From NCBI GenBank assembly GCA_020050375.1, contig JAGVKR010000407.1, positions 1-5,798 on the forward strand: a stretch of DNA of 5,798 bases, given 5' to 3'. A program made the position numbers and the translations under genes. The notes under the pieces are model-generated. The model saw only the letters and a list, made by a program, of their open reading frames with translations, had not been told where the DNA came from and made no database searches. Positions 1 through 5,798 of this stretch are shown here, piece by piece (position 1 is the stretch's first letter; each line of letters begins with the position of its first letter). This stretch comes from Planctomycetales bacterium. GTDB lineage: Bacteria > Planctomycetota > Planctomycetia > Planctomycetales > Planctomycetaceae.

Positions 1-17
1 GTGTGCTCTTCCGATCT
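1..17. other. Illumina adapter remnant (assembly artefact)
   Basis: The first 17 bases, GTGTGCTCTTCCGATCT, equal the 3' end of the TruSeq read-2 adapter, the reverse complement of the AGATCGGAAGAGCACAC trimming sequence. They are not genomic. The GTG at position 1 looks like a start codon in frame with the downstream gene, but both it and the first residues it would encode (MCSSD) come from the adapter. Native sequence begins at about position 18. Confidence 0.95.
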
Positions 18-2502
18 ATACAAGATCGTCGGTTCCGACGGCACGACTCTCACTGGCGGCGGCGAAGGGGGAAGCCTCTATCGCTGCCGGCTCGACGGCT
101 CGAAGCTCGAGCGCTGGGCAACCGGTTTCTGGAACCCGTTCGCGAGCGGCTTTGACGCCTTCGGGCGGCTGTTCACCGTCGACAACGATGCCGACAGCCG
201 GCCCCCGTGCCGACTGCTGCACATCATCCAGGGGGGCGACTACGGCTACCGTTACCGCAACGGCCGCAAAGGACTGCACCCGTTCACAAGCTGGAACGGC
301 GAAATCCCCGGCACGCTCCCGATGGTCGCCGGCACCGGTGAAGCTCCGTCGGGGATCCTCGCCTACGAAAGCGACGGCCTCCCCGAGGAGTACATCGGCA
401 ACCTGCTCGTGACGAGTTGGGGCGACCACCGCATCGACCGCTTCCGCCTGAAGCCCAAGGGGGCGTCCTTCGAATCGCTGGCCGAGCCGCTGATCGTTGG
501 CGGCGAGAATTTCCGACCGGTGAGCATCGCTTGCGCCCCCGACGGCAGCCTGTATTGCAGCGACTGGGTGCTCAAGGATTACAAGGTGCATGGGAGGGGG
601 AGGGTGTGGAGGATTTCGGCGGTTGATGGAAGTCGGCCGGACGCGGACAAAAACGCGGCGGTCTCGGAGATCGACGCACTCACGTCGAAATCCCTGGCGC
701 AGCGTCGAAATGCTGCAATCAACCTGCAACTGACACCGGAAGGGCGGGCAAAGCTGCTCGCGTTCTTTCAAAACAAGAAGAATGACGAGCGGGGAAGAAT
801 TGAGGCGGCTTGGGCGCACTCCATTGGACTGCAGTCGTATCATGAATTCTGGGAAAGTGAAACTGTAACCGGCGATTCACGAGGAATTGCCGACTACGCC
901 TATCTTGTGGCTGCCATTGACCACCCGCGCATAAAAGATGATCCGTCGACCCGCAAATTGAGAGGACTTGTCGGCGGGCCATCCCTCGGCGCGTGGGGGA
1001 ACGAGGATTCCCGAAAGCTTGCGGCGCAAGTTGGGGAGGAATCAATTCGGGTGATGGCATCCCTCCTGGACCCCGGATGGATCTGGGAGAGTCTCGACGG
1101 TGAGGGATCTCGTTCCCAGTTCTTGACACTCTTGAATTCTGCCCTCGACGAATGCGACCCCTTCGTTTTCTCGGCGATTGTCACTTCACTCGGATTGCGA
1201 ACTTCCACCGACCAATTGCTCAACGCGATCGACAGCCAGGAGATCAGTTCAGCGAAAGCGCGCACAGGGTTGTTGCTGGCCGTGAGAATTCGTGATCCGC
1301 AGAATCGCCCCGTTGTCAAACGCGGCCTGGCCAATTCGTCTGCGAACGTCCAACGAATTTGCGTGCAGTGGGTTGCCGAGGAAAAGCTCAAGGAATTCCG
1401 CCCACAGGTCGAGGCCATCCTCAACGACCCGCAAATCACGGCCGACCTGTTCCTCGCCACGCTGGCGGCCCTCGAAATGCTCGACGGAATTCCACCCGCC
1501 GAGTTCGACAAGACGCCGCCCGGGAAGTATGTGCTACCGCTGGTTGAAGACGAAAAGCGGCCGGCGAGCGTGCGGGCGCTGGCGCTGCGGATGGTCGATC
1601 CCAACGATCCGGCGCTGGGAGACCCTTTGCTCAGCAAGCTGCTCGCGTCGGAGAACGACGCGCTCAAGCTCGAAGCCTTGCGGACGCTGCTTTCATGCAC
1701 GATCAAACGGTCGCTCAGCCCTTATGCGCGGCTCGTTTCGGATGACGCCGTCTCGATCGACGTTCGTGCCGAGGCGATCGCCGGTCTCGTGCGCCCCGGC
1801 AAGCAGGGAAAGCTCGCCGCGCACACGCGGACAATGCTGGTCGAGCTTCTGAGCGGCGATTCACCGGTCCTGAAGCGCGAGGCGCTGCGCTCGCTCCGCG
1901 CGTTTGTGGCGGGGGATCCCGAGGTCAAAGCGGCGATCGAGAAGCCGGCGAAAGGGAAGGGAGTCTCACCGGCCTGGATGAAGGATGAAGTGCGCTTTGC
2001 CTTGGGGGAACCGGGGGGATCAACCCCCCGGCTCGCTGTCGAGGGGTTGCGGGCTAAGCTCGCGGAACCGATGCGCGACGGGGACGACGCCGGGGCCGGG
2101 CGGCGGGCGTTCTATCACGCCAACGGGGCCGGGTGCTTCAAGTGTCATACCGTCAACGGTCGAGGCGGAAAGATCGGTCCCGACCTCTCAACAGTCGGCC
2201 GGGCCCTCTCGCGAGAAAAACTGCTCGACTCGATTCTCGAGCCGAGCAAAGAGATCGCCCCGCAGTTCGTCACCTGGTCTTTCGAGACGACCGCCGGCAA
2301 GGTCCACACCGGCATGCTCGTCTTCGAGAACGAGGGGAAGACGACTGTAGGCGACGCCGAAGGAAAACTCACCGAGCTGAAGACGCTCGACATCGCCAAC
2401 CGCGTGCCGCAGAAGACATCGGTGATGCCCGAGAAGCTTCCCGAACGGATGAGCCTTCAGGAGTTCCGCGACCTGCTGGCGTATCTCGAAGGACTCCGGT
2501 GA
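18..2502 (+). CDS. PVC-type membrane-bound dehydrogenase-like protein with HEAT repeats and cytochrome c domain, 5' partial
   Basis: This is the 3' part of a large multidomain protein, about 827 native residues and ending in TGA. Numbering counts codons from position 1. Residues 7-208 are the last blades of a glucose/sorbosone-dehydrogenase-like beta-propeller, with GFWNPFASGFD (42-52), DND (61-63), GGDYGYRYR (78-86), GNLLVTSWGDHRIDRF (133-148) and GRVWRIS (200-206). Residues about 225-650 are helical and HEAT-like. Residues about 695-833 form a cytochrome c domain of the Pirellula/Verrucomicrobium type: heme motif CFKCH at C712-H716, GPDLSTVGR just after it, and a likely axial Met at M809 (SVMPE). 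The family is known from planctomycetes and verrucomicrobia as exported proteins, often about 1,000 residues or more, so the signal peptide and first blades are missing here. Oxidation of a sugar or other organic substrate with electron transfer through the heme is inferred; the substrate is unknown. It is truncated by the contig end, not by mutation. An in-frame GC palindrome lies at 2011-2031, and GC falls in the HEAT region. Confidence 0.9.
2011..2031. repeat. GC-rich perfect inverted repeat inside the dehydrogenase coding sequence
   Basis: CCGGGGGG, then a 5-base loop ATCAA, then CCCCCCGG: a perfect 8-bp stem. It is read in frame as part of EPGGSTPRL, in the linker between the HEAT-like region and the cytochrome c domain. 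It could be an inserted palindromic repeat tolerated in a flexible linker, or a chance product of Gly/Pro codons. It is unrelated in sequence to the REP hairpins at 2510 and 3305. Confidence 0.6.
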
Positions 2503-2509
2503 GGGTAAC

Positions 2510-2534
2510 GTAGTGTGGACTTCAGTCCACACGA
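2510..2534 (+). repeat. Left REP hairpin
   Basis: GTA followed by the 9-bp arm GTGTGGACT, dinucleotide loop TC, arm AGTCCACAC, then GA. It is the exact reverse complement of 3305-3329. GTAG is at 2510-2513. It begins 7 nt after the dehydrogenase stop codon, and the transposase stop (TGA on the minus strand, 2522-2524) falls at the hairpin tip. No U-tract follows on either strand, so it is not a classical intrinsic terminator, although it may hinder transcription or protect 3' ends as REPs are known to do. Confidence 0.9.
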
Positions 2535-3283
2535 ATTGATCGCGGCTCGCAGAAAGGATCTGTTCCGCTCCGACTGCCACCGCTACCCGATGACGGCCGT
2601 TCAGCGATTGGTTCGAAGTCCCAATGCCTGGCCACCCATTCCGGTCGAATCCACAAGTGGGTGTTCGCTGGCGAGATTCCCGCATTCAGAGGATTGCGTC
2701 CAATGTACTGAATGATGCGATACAGGTGCTCCTCGTCTCGAACGATGCGGTCAAAACTCTCACGTTGCCACACAGAGCCCATTTGACCTCGATGTGAATT
2801 GATGGCCCGTGCCGAGACGCCTTTGCAACGCTGGAGAATCTTCTCCAATGGAACCGTTTTCGGATTGAGCGGCCGAACGATCGCATGCACGTGATTGGGC
2901 ATGATCACATAGCAATCCAATTCGCATTCCGTTCCATCTTCTTTGTGAAGTGCGTCGACGACGAATTCAGCCAGTTCCGGGCGTCCGAGCAAACAGCTTC
3001 CCATTCCCTGGTCGAGCCAGCGTTCGACGCGCTGCATAACTTCTCGTGCCAATTCATCAGCGCGGCTGTTTGAACGAGGAGGGGGATGCTGCAGTTCCCA
3101 TTCCGATCGGAATAATCTCAGCTCGCGCAGTTTTGATTGTGGAAGTGAATCGTGCAGTCGGAAGGTGACAAAGCACGTCGCTCCATCCTGCCTCCAGTGT
3201 GGCAACGATTGATTGTAAACCTTGAGGGGCAAATCGTCGCGCAGTCGCTGAAAGCCTGGGGGGGATGTTAGATTCCAATTCAT
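2522..3283 (-). CDS. REP-associated tyrosine transposase (RAYT, Y1/IS200-like)
   Basis: A 253-residue HUH single-strand transposase of the Y1_Tnp (IS200/IS605 TnpA-related) family. These enzymes nick one DNA strand through a tyrosine and act on REP hairpins. The N-terminal motif LPHWRQDGATCFVTFRLHDS (27-46) is typical of the family. The metal-binding HUH motif is H131-V-H133 in CYVIMPNHVHAIV, the family segments KGVSARAIN (154-162) and VWQRESFDRIVRD (171-183) follow, and the likely nucleophile is Y193 in QYIGRNP. All catalytic parts are present with no frameshift. The last ~23 residues (SSGSGGSRSGTDPF...) are low in complexity, and the final RVD-stop is encoded within the left REP. The start was chosen as the only Met before the conserved N-terminus; no clear Shine-Dalgarno is visible. 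It lies 42 nt downstream of corA on the same strand, so readthrough from corA could express it. Usually such genes are single-copy per REP type and domesticated. Confidence 0.93.
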   Translation of the reverse strand: MNWNLTSPPGFQRLRDDLPLKVYNQSLPHWRQDGATCFVTFRLHDSLPQSKLRELRLFRSEWELQHPPPRSNSRADELAREVMQRVERWLDQGMGSCLLGRPELAEFVVDALHKEDGTECELDCYVIMPNHVHAIVRPLNPKTVPLEKILQRCKGVSARAINSHRGQMGSVWQRESFDRIVRDEEHLYRIIQYIGRNPLNAGISPANTHLWIRPEWVARHWDFEPIAERPSSGSGGSRSGTDPFCEPRSIRVD

Positions 3284-3304
3284 ATCGACACCACGGTGCG
3301 ATTC

Positions 3305-3329
3305 TCGTGTGGACTGAAGTCCACACTAC
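3305..3329 (-). repeat. Right REP hairpin
   Basis: Exact inverted copy of 2510-2534: on the minus strand it reads GTA, arm GTGTGGACT, TC, arm AGTCCACAC, GA. GTAG on the minus strand is at 3329-3326, and its TAG is the stop codon of corA. The hairpin therefore sits in the 42-nt space between corA and the transposase gene and may limit transcription passing from one to the other. Confidence 0.9.
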
Positions 3330-4453
3330 AAATTGTTGGACGACTCGCGCGTCCCCCCGATCCACCCCTTCCTCCAGAAGAAAACGAACTGCCCAACCGT
3401 GATCACGGCCATCAGCGCGAGGCAGAGCGGGTAGCCGAAGTGCCAGTTCAGCTCGGGCATGTTCCAGGGCGAGGCGGCCGTGTTGAAGTTCATCCCATAG
3501 ACGCCGACGATGAACGTCAGCGGGATGAAGATCGTCGAGATCACCGTCAGGACCTTCATGATCTCGTTCATGCGGTTGCTGATGCTCGATAAGTACAGGT
3601 CCATCAGGTCGGAGCAGACCTCGCGGTACGTCTCGACGAGGTCGATGATCCGCACGGCGTGATCGTACACGTCGCGCAGGTAGAGCCGGGTCTCGGCGCT
3701 GATGTGCGGGATGTCGTCGCGGACGAGGGTATTCAGCGCCTCGCGCTGCGGCCAGATCGCCCGCCGCAGATAGAGCAGCTCACGCTTGACGGCATGAACC
3801 TCTCCGACAACACCCCGGCCGGGCTGCCCCACAATTTTGTCCTCGAGCGATTCGAGTCGCTCGCCGTACGCTTCGAGGACGGGAAAATAATGGTCGATGA
3901 CCGCATCGAGGATGGCATATGTCAGGTAGCCCGGCCCTGCCTCGCGGACGCGCAGCACCTGTTTGCGGATCCGATCGCGGACCGGCTCCAGGCAATCCCA
4001 GCCGGGACGTTCCTGGAACGTGATCACGAAATTCGGCCCGAGGAACAGGCTCACCTGCTCCGACTCGAAATGGTCGGTCAACTCGACCATGTGCGTGACG
4101 ATGAAGGTGAGCTCGCCGAACTGGTCGACCTTGGCCCGCTGGTGCGTGTTGACGACATCCTCCATCGCCAGGGGATGGAGCTGAAAGAGATCCGCCAGCC
4201 GTTCCAGCGTCAGCGCGTCCCCCAGTCCATCGACGTTGACCCAGCAGACGGGCCAGTGCCCGACGAACTCGCGGAGCTCGTCGACGTGAGCGATGTCACG
4301 CTCGATGAAGCGATCGGGCCCATACGCCATAAGCCGAATCACCGGCCGCGGGGCGGCGGGATCGACCGTCAGCGTGCCGGGAGGCGCCCCCGGCTGGGTG
4401 CGGCGCTTCATCTTGCGCCGCCAGGAAGAGCGAATGTGATTCTTGCGTGACAT
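3326..4453 (-). CDS. corA: Magnesium/cobalt transport protein CorA
   Basis: A 375-residue inner-membrane divalent cation channel (Mg2+, also Co2+/Ni2+) of the CorA/MIT family, which works as a pentamer. The N-terminal part (about 38-290) is the cytoplasmic domain: VCWVNVDGLGD (69-79), FQLHPLAMEDVVNTHQRAKV (90-109), VSLFLGPNFVITFQE (134-148) and a long helix through about 195-300. TM1 spans about 300-319 and ends in the signature YGMNF (319-323; selectivity-filter GMN at 320-322). The periplasmic loop is MPELNW (332-337), and TM2 is about 341-360, followed by the basic end WRKGW (360-364). Length is close to other CorA proteins (about 315-375). The first Met gives a very basic N-terminal tail (MSRKNHIRSSWRRKMKRR); M15 is an alternative start. 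No strong Shine-Dalgarno is seen. Family members usually end near KGW(L/I); here 10 further residues (GGTRESSNNL) run into a TAG supplied by the REP repeat. It converges on the dehydrogenase gene. Confidence 0.95.
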   Translation of the reverse strand: MSRKNHIRSSWRRKMKRRTQPGAPPGTLTVDPAAPRPVIRLMAYGPDRFIERDIAHVDELREFVGHWPVCWVNVDGLGDALTLERLADLFQLHPLAMEDVVNTHQRAKVDQFGELTFIVTHMVELTDHFESEQVSLFLGPNFVITFQERPGWDCLEPVRDRIRKQVLRVREAGPGYLTYAILDAVIDHYFPVLEAYGERLESLEDKIVGQPGRGVVGEVHAVKRELLYLRRAIWPQREALNTLVRDDIPHISAETRLYLRDVYDHAVRIIDLVETYREVCSDLMDLYLSSISNRMNEIMKVLTVISTIFIPLTFIVGVYGMNFNTAASPWNMPELNWHFGYPLCLALMAVITVGQFVFFWRKGWIGGTRESSNNL

Positions 4454-4516
4454 GCCACAGAGGATAACCGCCTGTGCGATGAAAAACAGCCGTGGTTACG
4501 GACGTTCCCTCGCGGG

Positions 4517-4646
4517 CGGGGGAAATCCGAAAGACAAATGTCTAAAGAAATGAAAAAAGACAAAACTCAAAATAGGCCAGTTTGAGCTTTTGGTTTCTGC
4601 CTTTCCTTCGTCATTTGAATTTCGGGTTTCCCGTGCGCAAAAAAAA
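4517..4646. other. AT-rich non-coding patch upstream of corA
   Basis: This part of the 335-nt gap (4454-4788) is clearly richer in A and T than its surroundings, with A-runs on the plus strand (for example GAAATGAAAAAAGACAAAAC) and a small 5-bp inverted repeat AGACA-AA-TGTCT at 4532-4543. Frames crossing it are not protein-like. The text resembles AT-rich intergenic repeat sequence I recall from PVC genomes, which is recollection and not a search result. The corA promoter should lie in this gap, but I see no box pair good enough to name. Confidence 0.4.
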
Positions 4647-4674
4647 CCGGGCAGGCGTGTGGGCCTGCCCGGTT
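4639..4674 (-). terminator. Rho-independent terminator of the sigma factor gene
   Basis: On the minus strand a perfect 12-bp stem (AACCGGGCAGGC with GCCTGCCCGGTT; arms 4663-4674 and 4645-4656) encloses a 6-nt loop and runs into eight consecutive T residues (4646-4639). This is a textbook intrinsic terminator. It lies about 115 nt after the sigma factor stop codon and would end minus-strand transcription before corA, making corA a separate unit. Confidence 0.93.
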
Positions 4675-4676
4675 GT

Positions 4677-4720
4677 CCGGGGTCGTCGTCAATGGTGTCG
4701 ATTCTCTGGTGTGACCCCGG
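4677..4720. repeat. Inverted repeat in the sigma gene 3' UTR
   Basis: CCGGGGTC (4677-4684) and GACCCCGG (4713-4720) are perfect 8-bp arms separated by 28 nt. It lies directly upstream (in transcript order) of the terminator hairpin and has no U-tract of its own. It would add a second long-loop stem to the 3' UTR. Confidence 0.5.
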
Positions 4721-4743
4721 GCATCGGAGCACTCATGGGGCGC

Positions 4744-4773
4744 GGCGTCAGTCGAGTCGCACTCGGCTGCGCC
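4744..4773. repeat. Imperfect hairpin just after the sigma gene stop
   Basis: GGCG (4744-4747) pairs with CGCC (4770-4773), CAG (4749-4751) with CTG (4767-4769) and CGAGT (4753-4757) with ACTCG (4761-4765), around a 3-nt CGC loop. There is one bulged base and one mismatch. It starts 15 nt downstream of the sigma gene stop codon. No U-tract follows, so it is not a terminator by itself; it may stabilise the mRNA 3' end or form part of a structured UTR. Confidence 0.5.
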
Positions 4774-4788
4774 TCGCGGCTGAACAAA

Positions 4789-5798
<1,010 letters not shown>

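Larger units (their letters stand above)
2510..3329 (-). mobile_element. REP/RAYT element: Y1 transposase framed by inverted REP hairpins
   Basis: An 820-bp unit with one transposase gene (2522-3283, minus) bounded by two exact 25-bp inverted repeats (2510-2534 and 3305-3329). Each repeat is a hairpin with GTAG at its outer foot, the tetranucleotide known to be needed for recognition by the E. coli REP transposase. There is almost no spare sequence: the gene stops inside the left repeat and starts 21 nt from the right one. The element fills the gap between two converging host genes. The identical ends and intact ORF suggest recent mobility or continued selection. No target-site duplication is seen, as expected for single-strand HUH transposition. 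The outer limits are set by the repeat match and could extend a few bases. Confidence 0.85.

Noticed and set aside
16..843. 275-codon open frame on the minus strand opposite the dehydrogenase
   Set aside because: It is the antisense shadow of a well-recognised protein. Its translation has no family motifs and is typical of GC-rich antisense frames.
2510..2534. Left REP hairpin as a classical intrinsic terminator for the dehydrogenase gene
   Set aside because: No U-tract follows the stem on either strand, so only a weaker role in termination or 3'-end protection is proposed.
2510..3329. CRISPR or other repeat array based on the two 25-bp repeats
   Set aside because: There are only two copies, in inverted orientation and framing a transposase gene, which is a REP/RAYT arrangement and not an array.
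3659..4450. 263-codon open frame on the plus strand opposite corA
   Set aside because: corA is certain from GMN and conserved cytoplasmic motifs. The opposite frame is a mirror of its codon bias, with no membrane segments or known motif.
4541..4570. Possible corA promoter: TTGAGT (-35, 4570-4565) and TTTAGA (-10, 4546-4541) on the minus strand
   Set aside because: The 18-nt spacing is acceptable but both boxes are weak and the patch is AT-rich enough to give such matches by chance.
4496..4732. 78-codon minus-strand ORF in the gap between corA and the sigma gene
   Set aside because: It runs straight through the intrinsic terminator and the AT-rich patch, and has no recognisable motif or ribosome site.

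Overview
The window reads as chromosomal sequence from a planctomycete-like bacterium with high GC (about 60%). Three things point there. The first gene is a Pirellula/Verrucomicrobium-type propeller, HEAT and cytochrome c fusion. The sigma factor has an added N-terminal helix-turn-helix typical of that group as I recall it. The REP-associated transposase has the sequence style common in PVC genomes. The taxonomic call rests on recognised protein families only, with no search behind it.

Layout, left to right. Positions 1-17 are not genomic: they match the 3' end of the Illumina TruSeq read-2 adapter exactly. Positions 18-2502 (+) hold the 3' part of a large secreted or periplasmic dehydrogenase-like protein, made of the end of a beta-propeller, a long HEAT-like middle and a C-terminal single-heme cytochrome c domain. 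Positions 2510-3329 are a compact 820-bp REP/RAYT element: one Y1 (HUH) transposase gene on the minus strand, framed by two perfect 25-bp inverted copies of a hairpin repeat, each with GTAG at its outer foot. Positions 3326-4453 (-) encode a CorA-type Mg2+/Co2+ channel whose stop codon lies inside the right-hand repeat. Positions 4454-4788 are non-coding, with an AT-rich patch, a clear intrinsic terminator and two more inverted repeats. Positions 4789-5798 (-) hold a sigma-70 family factor that is still open at the right edge.

The genes do not form a pathway. The dehydrogenase and corA converge, and the RAYT element fills essentially the whole space between their stop codons. Its hairpins are therefore the only visible transcription-ending structures for both genes. 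The sigma factor is a separate minus-strand unit with its own terminator.

The points most worth following are the intact RAYT element and how tightly its repeats are woven into flanking stop codons, the unusual promoter-recognition residues of the sigma factor, an in-frame GC palindrome in the first gene, and the structured 3' UTR of the sigma gene. I found no evidence of a wholly new multi-gene system.
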